Below, one piece after another: positions 17,285 to 25,721 of a stretch of DNA of 64,000 bases (the stretch's first letter is position 1; each line of letters begins with the position of its first letter). The notes under the pieces are model-generated. The model saw only the letters and a list, made by a program, of their open reading frames with translations. It did not search any database and was not told the origin of the DNA. A program made the position numbers and the translations under genes. The stretch lies in assembly GCF_014212175.1 (NCBI RefSeq), contig NZ_JACJVR010000079.1:124001-188000 (forward strand), written 5' to 3'. The DNA comes from Cohnella xylanilytica. Lineage in GTDB: Bacteria; Bacillota; Bacilli; Paenibacillales; Paenibacillaceae.

Positions 17285-17402
17285 TCGGTGAACCCTCCTT
17301 GTAGGAACTAGAGATCTATAATTATCGGCCTATGGGGCCGGATAATCCAATACCGGGCCGATCGGCGCCGGGCCAATCTACGACCGGATAGCGGCAACGG
17401 GG

Positions 17403-18347
17403 TCAGCCCTTCACCGCGCCCATCATGATGCCTTTGACGAAGTACCGCTGCAGCAGCGGGTAGACCAGCACGATCGGCAGCGTCACGAGCATCGTGATCG
17501 TCATCTGGATCGACTGCGGGGTGAGCGTGCGGACGAGGTCGCCGCGGTTCAGCTGCTCGGTCGTCGCGTTCGCCAGGTTGCTGGACTGGTTGAGGAACGT
17601 GTACAGAACGAGCTGCAGCGTCTGAAGCTTCGGATTCTCCACGAGGAAGTAGTTGTCGAACCAGGTGCTCCACTGCCCGACGGCGGCGAACACGGCGATC
17701 GTGGCGATGATCGGCATCGAGAGCGGGAAGATGACGCTCGTGAAGATGCGGAAGTAGCCGGCCCCGTCGATCTTCGCCGATTCCTCCAGGGAGGCGGGAA
17801 GCTGCTCGATGAACGTCTTGATCAGGATGACGTTGAAGCCCGCGAGAGCGCTCGGCACGATGTAGAGCAGGAAGTTGTTCTGCAGGCCGTACGTCTTCAT
17901 CGTCAAGTACCAAGGGATAAAGCCGGCGTTGAAATACATCGTGATCAGAACGAAGCGATAGACGTACTTGCGCAGCAGCATCTCTTCCTTCGTGATCAGG
18001 TAGGCGAAGAACGAGCAGCAGAGCACGGTGATGATCGTTCCGAGCACGGTCCGGGACAGCGACACGATCGCGGCGTCCTTGATGCCCGGCAGGCCGATCG
18101 TCTTCTGGTACGCTTCGAGCGAGAAGCCGGCCGGCCAGAAGGTGACGCCCTTCTGGGCTTCGATGGAATCGCTGATCGAATAGATGAAGATATAGTAGAA
18201 CGGATAGATGGTCGCGAGAATCAGCAGCGTCAGGACGAAGTAGTTGATGCCGTTGAAGGCCGCGTCCTTCCAATGGATCGGGCGCCTGCGCCGCGTTCCG
18301 GCCGCGTCCGTCCGGCCGGCCGCTTGCGTGCTTGCGTGGGAATTCAT
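17403..18347 (-). CDS. carbohydrate ABC transporter permease, LplC type
   Basis: 314 residues, six predicted membrane segments. The cytoplasmic EAA loop, EESAKIDGAGYFRIFTSVIF (about 196-215), is the docking site for the ATPase and identifies the MalG-like half of the channel; the C-terminus (YPLLQRYFVKGIMMGAVKG) is the typical LplC/YtcP ending. The first 25 residues are a polar, Arg-rich cytoplasmic extension. AAAGGAG lies 7 bases before the start. It follows lplB by 27 bases in the same operon. Confidence 0.95.
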   Translation of the reverse strand: MNSHASTQAAGRTDAAGTRRRRPIHWKDAAFNGINYFVLTLLILATIYPFYYIFIYSISDSIEAQKGVTFWPAGFSLEAYQKTIGLPGIKDAAIVSLSRTVLGTIITVLCCSFFAYLITKEEMLLRKYVYRFVLITMYFNAGFIPWYLTMKTYGLQNNFLLYIVPSALAGFNVILIKTFIEQLPASLEESAKIDGAGYFRIFTSVIFPLSMPIIATIAVFAAVGQWSTWFDNYFLVENPKLQTLQLVLYTFLNQSSNLANATTEQLNRGDLVRTLTPQSIQMTITMLVTLPIVLVYPLLQRYFVKGIMMGAVKG

Positions 18348-18374
18348 GGGCGGTGCTCCTTTCTCGGCTGCCGG

Positions 18375-19316
18375 TTACACGATGCCTTGGCCGCGGAATT
18401 TCTTCGAGAGGAAGTTGACGGTGAACAGGAGAAGGATGCTGATGACCGACTTGAACATGCCGACGGCCGTCGAGTACGAGTAGTCGCCCGTGACGAGGCC
18501 GAGCCGGTAGACGTACAGGTCGAGCACTTCGATCCGGTCGGCTACCATGACGTTGCTGAACACCAGGTATTGCTCGAAGCCGGCGGACAGCAGATTGCTG
18601 ATCGAGAGCAGCAGCAGGACGATAAACGTCGGCATGATGCTCGGAATCGTAATGTGCCCGATCGTGCGCAGCCTCCCCGCGCCGTCGACCTTGGCGGCGT
18701 CGTACTGCTCGCTGTCGATGCTGACGATCGCGGCCAGGTAGATGATGGCGCTCCACCCGACTCCCTTCCAGAGCAGCAGCAGCGTCTGCACCGTCCATAC
18801 GCGTTCGTAATTGCCGAGCACGTTGACCGGAGTGTCGCTGATGCCCAGATGGGAGAGGATCGTGTTGACGGCTCCCTCCGTGCTGAACATGCTGAACGCC
18901 AGGGCATAGACGATGATCCAGCTGATATAATGGGGCAGCGTCGACACCGTCTGCACGAGCCGCTTGAACCACCCGCTCCGGACCTCCGACACCATGACCG
19001 CGAACAGCATCGGGATCGGGGCGGTCAGAATCGAGAGGAAGCTGAGCGCCAGCGTGTTGACGAGCACCGGTCCCATCCGGGGATCGCTGAACATATCCCG
19101 GAAGTTCTGAAGGCCGATGAATTCGGTCTGGTTAATCGGGATGCCCGGATGGTAGTCGAAAAAAGCGTAGGTCCAGCCGAACAACGGCACGTAGTTGAAG
19201 GCGAGAGCGAACAGGACGAAGGGCGACGCCATCAGCAGCAGCTTGACTCCGTCTTTGCGGAAGTGCTTCGATCGGGCGGCCGCTTTCGGTTTTTTCGCCG
19301 TGAGGGTGAGGGCCAT
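18375..19316 (-). CDS. carbohydrate ABC transporter permease, LplB type
   Basis: 313 residues, six membrane segments, with the LplB hallmarks NYVPLFGWTYAFFDY near the N-terminus, STLPHYISWIIVY, and the EAA loop AAKVDGAGRLRTIGHITIP. It forms the MalF-like half of the importer with LplC. AAAGGAG stands 7 bases before the ATG. First gene of the operon lplB-lplC-lipoprotein; a cre-like site lies just upstream, and the YesN/YesM pair encoded directly before it is the expected activator. Confidence 0.95.
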   Translation of the reverse strand: MALTLTAKKPKAAARSKHFRKDGVKLLLMASPFVLFALAFNYVPLFGWTYAFFDYHPGIPINQTEFIGLQNFRDMFSDPRMGPVLVNTLALSFLSILTAPIPMLFAVMVSEVRSGWFKRLVQTVSTLPHYISWIIVYALAFSMFSTEGAVNTILSHLGISDTPVNVLGNYERVWTVQTLLLLWKGVGWSAIIYLAAIVSIDSEQYDAAKVDGAGRLRTIGHITIPSIMPTFIVLLLLSISNLLSAGFEQYLVFSNVMVADRIEVLDLYVYRLGLVTGDYSYSTAVGMFKSVISILLLFTVNFLSKKFRGQGIV

Positions 19317-19358
19317 GGTTGTTCTCCTTTGCTCGGGGTCTGTCTCTCTATGCCTTAA

Positions 19359-19372
19359 TGATAGCGCTTCAA
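19359..19372. promoter_or_regulatory. cre-like element before lplB
   Basis: TGATAGCGCTTCAA (12 of 14 to the CcpA consensus in either direction) lies 43 bases upstream of the lplB start, near a possible TTGAAG / TAGAGA promoter on the minus strand. Confidence 0.55.
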
Positions 19373-19408
19373 CCCTCGGCCCCGAATGAAGGATCTGACG
19401 ATCTCGTT

Positions 19409-19437
19409 GAAAAAAAGCGGGGAGCTCGCGGCTCCCG
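19409..19437 (-). terminator. terminator of the GH140-yesN-yesM operon
   Basis: On the minus strand CGGGAGC pairs with GCTCCCCG and is followed by seven T. A second hairpin without a clear T-run (GAAGGGCAGC / GCTGCCCTTC, 19505-19528) lies closer to the stop codon. Confidence 0.8.
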
Positions 19438-19546
19438 ATTTGAACGATTTAACGATTCGGTTGAACGATTCTCATGAACCCGATTCGGTCGCATCTAAAC
19501 GGCCGAAGGGCAGCTTCCGCTGCCCTTCCTCCTTCCCGATATTCCG

Positions 19547-21361
19547 TTACGCTCCCCCGGCGGGGAGGCGCACGACGACCTCCGCCCCCTTCTCCCTCGG
19601 CTCGAAGCGAAGCCCGTACTGCGGCCCGAAGTAGAGCCGGATCCGCTTGTTCACGTTGCTCAGGCCGATCCCGCCGCCTCCTTCGGACGCCTGCTGACTC
19701 TCTCCGGAATCCAGCAGGCGGTTGAGCTCATTCAGCCGCTCCGGCTCGATCCCGACGCCGGAATCCGTCACCCGGATGCGCAGCTCCCCGCCCTCGGTCT
19801 CCGCCGCGATGGCGATGTAGATGGCGCGGTCCTCCTCCTGCCTGCCCGCGGCGATGGCGTTCTCGACGAGCGGCTGCAGGATGAACCGAGGCACTCGGCA
19901 ATCGAGAACCGGCTCGTCCACGCCGATCTCGAAGCGGATGCTGTTGTTGAACCGCATGTTGATGATCTTGATATAGTTCTCCAGGTAGCTCAGCTCGTCG
20001 CGCAGCGAGCACATCGGGTCCTTGCTCTTGAACACGGGCCGGAGAATGTTGCCGAGCGCGACGATCGTGTTCACGATGTTGTCGGCCTTGATCATCGTCG
20101 CCATCCAGCGGATCATATTGAGCGTGTTGTACAGAAAATGAGGATTGATCTGATACCGCAGCGCCTCGATCTCCAGCTCCCGCTTCGCCTCCTGCATGCG
20201 GTTGTTCTTGTCCAGCAGGTCGACGATGCTGAGCGACATCTCGTTGAACCGCCGGACGACGATGCCCAGCTCGTTGTCGGGGACCGAATCGAACGTGACC
20301 CCGAGCTCCCCGCGGCTGACGTCCTTCATCTTCCCGGCCAGCAGCCGAAGGGGCTTGATCATCTTGCGCAGCCAGAAGTACGAGACGGCGAACATGATCA
20401 GGATGCTGCACAGGAACACGGCGATCAGAATGCGCTGCACGGCCAGAATCTGCCCGGAATACAGCTTCAGCGGAATCTCCTTCACGGCGTACCAGCCGGC
20501 GTCCTGAAGCTTGTAGTAGACGAGCTGGTACGAGGCGTTCCCCGCCTTGTCGTCGATGCTGCCGTAATCCGCGGCCTGCTCCTCCGAAGGCCGGAATACG
20601 CTCCGGGTGCCGATTCGCTCCGGCCGGCTGCCCGACAGGATGTTCCCTTGCGCGTCGACGATGTACATGTCGCCGTCCGACGGATCGAGATCCGCGGAAT
20701 AGAGGGAAGCCAGGTACCGTTCGTCGACGTTGAAGATGAGGGTGGCGCTCGTCTTCGGGTCGTAGATCGCCCGAACGCCGCGGATCATGCTGAAGAGCGT
20801 GCCGTCCTTGTCGCCCGTCAGGTAAGGGTTGAAATACGATTTGCGCAGGCCGCCCTGAATAATCATGTCCGGGAACGCCTCGACCGAGCGCTTGAACACC
20901 TCGGAGCCGAAGAAGGTCCGGTTCCATTCCTCCTTCGACTGAACGAGCGTCGTGTCCCCGCTGCCGCCCATCGCTCCCTGGTTCTCCGTCGTCAGGTAGA
21001 TGGAATGAATATAGCCGTAGTTGCTGATGAACTTCTCGATCTGAGCGTGGAGCATGTTCTTGTAGCCCAGGAATTCCAGCTCGCTTTTGTCCGACAAATG
21101 GAGCAGCATCTGCTGGATCTGGTCGTCCAGCAGGAACAGCTTGGAGAGCCGGTCGACGTCGCCGACGAGCCCGTGAATGTTGTGGTCCACCTGCTGGAAC
21201 TGCTGGTACAAGAGCCGCTGGTTCTGGTCCTTGATCTGGTTCAGCATGAACGTGTAGATGATGTAGGACGCCGCCGACAGCACGACCAGGCTGATGATCA
21301 TGAAGAACACGATCAGCTGCGCGCGCAGGCTCTGCGGCCGAAGACGCTTCGCCAGCTTCAT
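19547..21361 (-). CDS. sensor histidine kinase, YesM type
   Basis: 604 residues from the ATG that overlaps the regulator stop (ATGA). Membrane helix about 15-39, an extracytoplasmic dCache-like sensor (about 40-308), second helix about 309-331, HAMP, then a His_kinase domain with phospho-accepting His408 in QINPHFLYNTLNMIRW, and a HATPase_c with the N box (LVENAI) and G boxes (DSGVGI, GGGIGLSNV). YesM-type kinases sense oligosaccharides, often through a binding protein, and phosphorylate a YesN regulator. Last gene of the GH140-yesN-yesM operon; the lplBC-lipoprotein operon downstream is the likely target. Confidence 0.95.
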   Translation of the reverse strand: MKLAKRLRPQSLRAQLIVFFMIISLVVLSAASYIIYTFMLNQIKDQNQRLLYQQFQQVDHNIHGLVGDVDRLSKLFLLDDQIQQMLLHLSDKSELEFLGYKNMLHAQIEKFISNYGYIHSIYLTTENQGAMGGSGDTTLVQSKEEWNRTFFGSEVFKRSVEAFPDMIIQGGLRKSYFNPYLTGDKDGTLFSMIRGVRAIYDPKTSATLIFNVDERYLASLYSADLDPSDGDMYIVDAQGNILSGSRPERIGTRSVFRPSEEQAADYGSIDDKAGNASYQLVYYKLQDAGWYAVKEIPLKLYSGQILAVQRILIAVFLCSILIMFAVSYFWLRKMIKPLRLLAGKMKDVSRGELGVTFDSVPDNELGIVVRRFNEMSLSIVDLLDKNNRMQEAKRELEIEALRYQINPHFLYNTLNMIRWMATMIKADNIVNTIVALGNILRPVFKSKDPMCSLRDELSYLENYIKIINMRFNNSIRFEIGVDEPVLDCRVPRFILQPLVENAIAAGRQEEDRAIYIAIAAETEGGELRIRVTDSGVGIEPERLNELNRLLDSGESQQASEGGGGIGLSNVNKRIRLYFGPQYGLRFEPREKGAEVVVRLPAGGA

Positions 21362-23025
21362 GCGTCGGCCTTGGCGCCGGCTCCGGTCAGCCATTCCCGC
21401 CGGTATTCGTTCGGGTTGAGGCCCGTCACCTTCTTGAACACCTTGCTGAAGTACGTATACTCCGGCGAGAAGCCGACGGCGACCGCGATGTCGGACGACT
21501 TCATCGGCGTGCCGGCCATCAGCTCCTTCGCCCGCTCGATCCGGTACCGGTTCAAGTAGTCGATGAACGTGATTTGCAGTTCTTTTTTGAACAGGTTGCT
21601 CAAGTACCCGGCGCTGAGCTTGACGTAGTCCGCGACCGACTGCAGGCTGATATTCTCCGCGTAATGCAGCTTCACGTACTGGATCGCCTTCGCGATCTCG
21701 TCGCTCATCTGCAGCCGGCCGTGCGCCTGCTTCGCCAGCTCGGCGACGTAGGCCGCCGCCTCGTCCAGCATGCCGGGCAGCGTGTCGTTGTCCTCGATGC
21801 GCTCGGTGATGTTATAGAGCAGCGCGCGCTCGTTCTGGTTGCTGTCGTACATCTGCGTCGCGACCCACTGCACGAACTGGAACAGGGCGATCGTCACCGT
21901 CTTCCGGTCGCCCGCCTGCTCCTCGATCGAGGCGAGCCAGCGCTCGTACTCGTCCTGCTTCGCCTTGGGCAGCAGCGAGCGGATCGGCTCGTAACGGCGC
22001 AGGGCCGCGAGGCGGCTCCGGACGCCGGACGTCTCCGCCGGCTGCCCGGCGGCATGCAGCTGGCCGGGTCCCGCCAGGAACTTGCGGCCCAGCGCCTGCT
22101 GCGCTTCCGCGTGCAGGGAAGGCAGGGAGGCGTAGCCGCTGCGCACCGCGCTCGTCCCGAACGAGACGGAGCCGTTGAAGTACGTCCGGATCGCGTCCTG
22201 GATGTGCTGCAGGACGACGCCGGTCTCCCGGACGATGCCCTGCTCGGAATGAAGATCGTCGTAAGCGAACAGGAGCAGGTAGCGGTTGTCCTCGAGGTGG
22301 AAGGCCTCGCCGCGCTTGTGAACGGCCAGAATCTCGCCGAGGGCGTTCAGGATCGACATTTTGACCAGATGGCCGTGCTCGTCCTTGAACTTCTCCTTGA
22401 TGCGGGAATACCGGTCCAGCTCCATGACGCATGCCTGGAGCCGGACCGGCGACAGCCGCAGGCCGTTGCGGGCGACGAACGCGGCGAATTCGTCGGCGCT
22501 GAAGATGCCGTAGAAGAGGAAGTCCTTCAGCATCTTCTCCTTGACCAGGTCCAGGTTGGTCGGATACGTCCCCGGACCCGGCCCCGGTCCCGTCCCGGCT
22601 CCCTCTCCGGACGAAGGCGCGGACGCGGACCCGGAGCTGCCGTCCCGCTGGGCGAGCTCCTCCGCGACTCCGCTCAGCACGGAGGCGATCTCGTCCTCGG
22701 TCATCGTCAGCTTCAGGATGTAGTTGGAGACGCCGAGCGACATCGCCTTGCGCGCGAGCTCGAATTCCTCCAGGCAGCTCAGCACGACGACGCGCGTGCG
22801 TTTGTCCCGCTCGCGGATCCGCTCGATGAGCTGCATCCCGTCCATGCGGGGCATCCGGATGTCGGTGATGACGACGTCCGGCTTCTCCCGCTGGTAGAAG
22901 TCCCAGGCCGCCTGGCCGTCTTGAAGGTCGGCGGCGACCTCCATGCCGAAGCGGCTCCAGTCGACCGAGTTCTTGAGGCCGAGGCGGACGAGCATCTCGT
23001 CTTCGACGATCAGCACCCTATGCAT
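21358..23025 (-). CDS. response regulator with AraC HTH, YesN type
   Basis: 555 residues: receiver domain with Asp55 in VVITDIRMPRMDG, a Ser/Gly/Pro-rich linker (about 128-153), a long middle region, and a C-terminal AraC/XylS double HTH (about 450-548; SLQSVADYVKLSAGYLSNLF and SDIAVAVGFSPEYTYFSKVF). It should bind DNA near the sugar-uptake genes once phosphorylated by the YesM kinase. AAGGAGGT is 5 bases before the start. The start overlaps the end of the GH140-like gene by 8 bases and its stop overlaps the kinase start by 4, so the three are translationally coupled. Confidence 0.95.
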   Translation of the reverse strand: MHRVLIVEDEMLVRLGLKNSVDWSRFGMEVAADLQDGQAAWDFYQREKPDVVITDIRMPRMDGMQLIERIRERDKRTRVVVLSCLEEFELARKAMSLGVSNYILKLTMTEDEIASVLSGVAEELAQRDGSSGSASAPSSGEGAGTGPGPGPGTYPTNLDLVKEKMLKDFLFYGIFSADEFAAFVARNGLRLSPVRLQACVMELDRYSRIKEKFKDEHGHLVKMSILNALGEILAVHKRGEAFHLEDNRYLLLFAYDDLHSEQGIVRETGVVLQHIQDAIRTYFNGSVSFGTSAVRSGYASLPSLHAEAQQALGRKFLAGPGQLHAAGQPAETSGVRSRLAALRRYEPIRSLLPKAKQDEYERWLASIEEQAGDRKTVTIALFQFVQWVATQMYDSNQNERALLYNITERIEDNDTLPGMLDEAAAYVAELAKQAHGRLQMSDEIAKAIQYVKLHYAENISLQSVADYVKLSAGYLSNLFKKELQITFIDYLNRYRIERAKELMAGTPMKSSDIAVAVGFSPEYTYFSKVFKKVTGLNPNEYRREWLTGAGAKADA

Positions 23026-24370
23026 CGCGCACCTCCTTCAGGCCCAGCACCCAATCGCAGCCCCGGCCGCTGGACGGCGCGTCGAACCGCCGGATGCCGT
23101 CCCGCGCGTACCGCCCGGCTTCGGACGTCGCGCCGGTGCGCGGATCGAACCAGAACGCGTCGACTTCGACATCGGCTTCTTCCGCCTGCCCAAGCCGCCC
23201 GAGATCGACCTCCGCGAACAGCCCGTTCGGGCAGTAGACGAGCGCTCCGCCCTCGACGCGGGCCGCGACCATCCGGTTCGAGCCCGGGAAGTTGCGGGCG
23301 AGCACAGTCGGGTCCGGAACGAGCGTCTCGAAGCGCCGCTCTTCCATGAGCGCCTTCACGTGCCGCATCTGGCTGGCGCCGGGCCGGTTCAGCGCCGTCT
23401 GCCAATCCATGAGGAAGAACGCCCCGGGCTCGGTCATGTCGGCCGAAGCGCAGGCGCCGCCGCACATCGACCAGACGGAATGATGGCCGTACGTGTGGCC
23501 GCACGCCCCGGACAGCGCCGCGTAGTAGGCCGCCCGGCGCACGTCCGCTTCGTCGAAGTAGCCGTTCGCCGGATCGAAGCCGATCGGGATGTCCTCGTAG
23601 CACGGCTCCGCGTCCAGCGTCGGCTTGACCGGCAGCCGCGCGTAGTCGGCCGCCACCCGCAGGTCGTTCGCAATGGCCGCTTCGCCGTGGCCCGATTGGA
23701 TCATGTTGAAGTCCAGCCACGGGGCGTCGTGCAGGTGATAGGAGGAGGACTCGGCGCCCTTGGGGTGGAACGTGCGGAGATGGGCGCCGCCGTCTCCCTC
23801 CCGGAGCCCTTCCGCCATCGCCTCGACGATGGCGAAGTGCCGGGAGGTCTGCAGCGGCCGGTCGCCTCCCAGCACCCAGACGATATGGGGGCGGTCGCGG
23901 TACCTCTCGCCGAGCCAGCGGCCGTAGATCCGCGCGTTCTCCGGCGTGAAGATCTCCGGCCCCTTGCCCCACATCCGGTTGAACTTGTCTCCCCACGTCG
24001 GCAGCAGGGCGACGTACAGGCCGAAGGAAGCGGCGGTCTCGACGACGAAGTCGACGTGATCCCAGTAGCTGTTCGGGCCTTCGACGTCGGGCTCGGCCGG
24101 GTCGGGCGCTCCGGAAGCCCCGAAGCGAAGCGGCAGCCGGCCGTAGGCGTTGCCCGTCGTGACCCCTTCGAATTCCGCCAGCGCCACGGCCTGCACCGTA
24201 TTGAAGCCCTGCCCGGCCCGGGTCCGCAGATACCGCTCCGCTTCCTCCCGGTTCAGCTTGTGGAACAGCTCCCACGCCGTATCCGCCAGCCAGAAGAACG
24301 GCGTCCCGTCTTCCCGCTCCAGGTAGCGTCCGCTCGCATGAACGCGAAGCCGCTGAATCGTACTGCTCAT
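23018..24370 (-). CDS. DUF4038 glycoside hydrolase (GH140-like, apiosidase family) with C-terminal collagen-binding-like domain
   Basis: 450 residues, no signal peptide, so it acts in the cytoplasm. The (beta/alpha)8 DUF4038 domain begins with FFWLADTAWELFHKL and contains GFNTVQAVALAEFEG, WVLGGDRP, and TLDAEPCYEDIP, which carries the Glu expected as nucleophile; the Asp/Glu in GGDRP is the likely acid/base. The last 90 residues match the DUF4038-associated beta domain (WFDPRTG). Characterised GH140 enzymes cleave beta-apiofuranosyl linkages of rhamnogalacturonan II; whether this one does is inference. GGAGGT is 8 bases before the start. Co-transcribed with a YesN/YesM pair. Confidence 0.88.
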   Translation of the reverse strand: MSSTIQRLRVHASGRYLEREDGTPFFWLADTAWELFHKLNREEAERYLRTRAGQGFNTVQAVALAEFEGVTTGNAYGRLPLRFGASGAPDPAEPDVEGPNSYWDHVDFVVETAASFGLYVALLPTWGDKFNRMWGKGPEIFTPENARIYGRWLGERYRDRPHIVWVLGGDRPLQTSRHFAIVEAMAEGLREGDGGAHLRTFHPKGAESSSYHLHDAPWLDFNMIQSGHGEAAIANDLRVAADYARLPVKPTLDAEPCYEDIPIGFDPANGYFDEADVRRAAYYAALSGACGHTYGHHSVWSMCGGACASADMTEPGAFFLMDWQTALNRPGASQMRHVKALMEERRFETLVPDPTVLARNFPGSNRMVAARVEGGALVYCPNGLFAEVDLGRLGQAEEADVEVDAFWFDPRTGATSEAGRYARDGIRRFDAPSSGRGCDWVLGLKEVRDA

Positions 24371-24477
24371 AGCCGAACACCTCCGCTTCGTACGCCTTTA
24401 TATCCAATAGCATCCAACAACAAACAACAGTTTATGATAGCCTAAGCATAACACAAGAACGGCGGGCCTTGTATCCG

Positions 24478-24515
24478 AAAAATGAAGCCGCTCTAAAGGC
24501 GGCCAAGAGCGGCTT
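24478..24515 (-). terminator. terminator of the large sugar operon
   Basis: AAGCCGCTCT at 24485-24494 pairs with AGAGCGGCTT at 24506-24515; on the minus strand CATTTTTCGG follows. It separates the phosphotriesterase gene from the GH140-like gene. Confidence 0.85.
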
Positions 24516-24516
24516 G

Positions 24517-24612
24517 AGTCGGCTGAATGCGGCTAATTGCAGCTATTGCAGCTATTGCAGCTATTGCAGCTAAGCGCGGTGAAATGCGGCTAAATGCGGT
24601 TAAACGCGGCTA
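24517..24612. repeat. short tandem repeats of the GCAGCTATT / GCGGCTAAAT type
   Basis: An uninterrupted run of the 9-mer AGCTATTGC (about four copies, 24541-24570) is flanked on both sides by degenerate GCGGCTAAATGCGGTTAAA copies. It runs into the last codons of the phosphotriesterase-like gene. Confidence 0.8.
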
Positions 24613-25671
24613 GGAGCGGAACGCGAACGCCCGGGCCGGATTGCGCCGCATCAGCTTGCGAAGCTGGGCCTCGTCCGCTCCGGCGCGCGCGAGCAGCGGC
24701 AGGAACCGCTCCGCGAGATGCGTCAGGCCCGGCGTTCCGCCGTAGGCCGCCAGACGGGCGCGCGTCGTATCGAGCCCGAGCAGCAGCCGGTCCTCGAGCC
24801 CCGCGGCCAGCATCCGGGCGATCCATTCGGCCTCGGCCTCGTCGCTGTGGTATTTGTAACGGCCGATCGTGTCGTACTCGAGGTACGCGCCTTCGCCGGC
24901 GAGCTCGAGATGCGCCTTCGGATCGTCCAGCTTCCGGTCCAGATGGCACAGAATGATCGCCTCGGCCGGCACGCCCCGCTCCCGGTAGAAGCCGAACAGC
25001 CAGCGCGCCTGCTCCGGGCTCTCCGTATGGCACATGATCGGAGCGCCCGTCGCCAGCGAGGCGCCGGCCGCCGCCGCGAACCACCGCTTGTCGGGGTCCG
25101 CCATCCGCTCGGCGTCGACCGCCGTCTTGATAAGGCCGGCCCGGGCGTCGACGCGGGATGCCGCTTCCGGCTCCAGCCGGTCGGTGCCCGCGAGCATGCC
25201 TTCTTCCAGCTCGCCGACGAACAGCCGCGTCAGCTCCTCCTCGCCCAGACGCCGAATCCAGTGGTCCGGCGGGTAGAACGCGAGCTTGTGGAAGCCCGTG
25301 GAAGCGACCGCGTGCACGTCCGCCTCGGCGGAGACGAGCGCCAGCTCCGCCTCCATCCGGCCGCAGCCGAGAGGTTGGGCGTCGACGACCGCCCGGCCGC
25401 CGGCGTCGCGGAACTCCCGCAGCTCGCGGAGCGTAAGCTCGTAGTCGTCGATGCGCAGATCCGCGTTCACCGTCTGCGGATGGCCGGGGGCGAGGAACAG
25501 ATGCTCGTGGCTGTGGCAGAAGCCGAGCTTCTCCGGCGGAATATCGCCGCGCACCGTGCGGATGAAGCCGCCTTCCGCGCTCTTGCTCGCCTTGCCGGCG
25601 CCATCGCCCGTCCTTCCCGCGCCGCCGATCGCCCTTCCCGCGTCCGCGCCCGCCCTTGTCTTGCGCTCCAT
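24610..25671 (-). CDS. phosphotriesterase-family metal-dependent hydrolase, probable sugar lactonase
   Basis: 353 residues from ATG 25671 (GGAGGG 6 bases upstream). After a 30-residue Ala/Gly-rich start comes the PTE amidohydrolase barrel: the HxH motif in CHSHEHLF, the lysine expected to be carboxylated in GLIKTAVD, metal His in CHTES and CHLD, and the Asp of LLLGLDTTR. Family members include phosphotriesterases, but those found in sugar operons are usually lactonases or phospho-sugar lactonases. Here a lactonase role fits the dehydrogenases in the operon (inference). It is the last gene, 50 bases after GH172 and before a strong terminator. Confidence 0.88.
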   Translation of the reverse strand: MERKTRAGADAGRAIGGAGRTGDGAGKASKSAEGGFIRTVRGDIPPEKLGFCHSHEHLFLAPGHPQTVNADLRIDDYELTLRELREFRDAGGRAVVDAQPLGCGRMEAELALVSAEADVHAVASTGFHKLAFYPPDHWIRRLGEEELTRLFVGELEEGMLAGTDRLEPEAASRVDARAGLIKTAVDAERMADPDKRWFAAAAGASLATGAPIMCHTESPEQARWLFGFYRERGVPAEAIILCHLDRKLDDPKAHLELAGEGAYLEYDTIGRYKYHSDEAEAEWIARMLAAGLEDRLLLGLDTTRARLAAYGGTPGLTHLAERFLPLLARAGADEAQLRKLMRRNPARAFAFRS

Positions 25672-25721
25672 CGGGTTCCCTCCGTTCGGCGAATTCCCTC
25701 TCCTTGTCCCCCTAACCGGCG

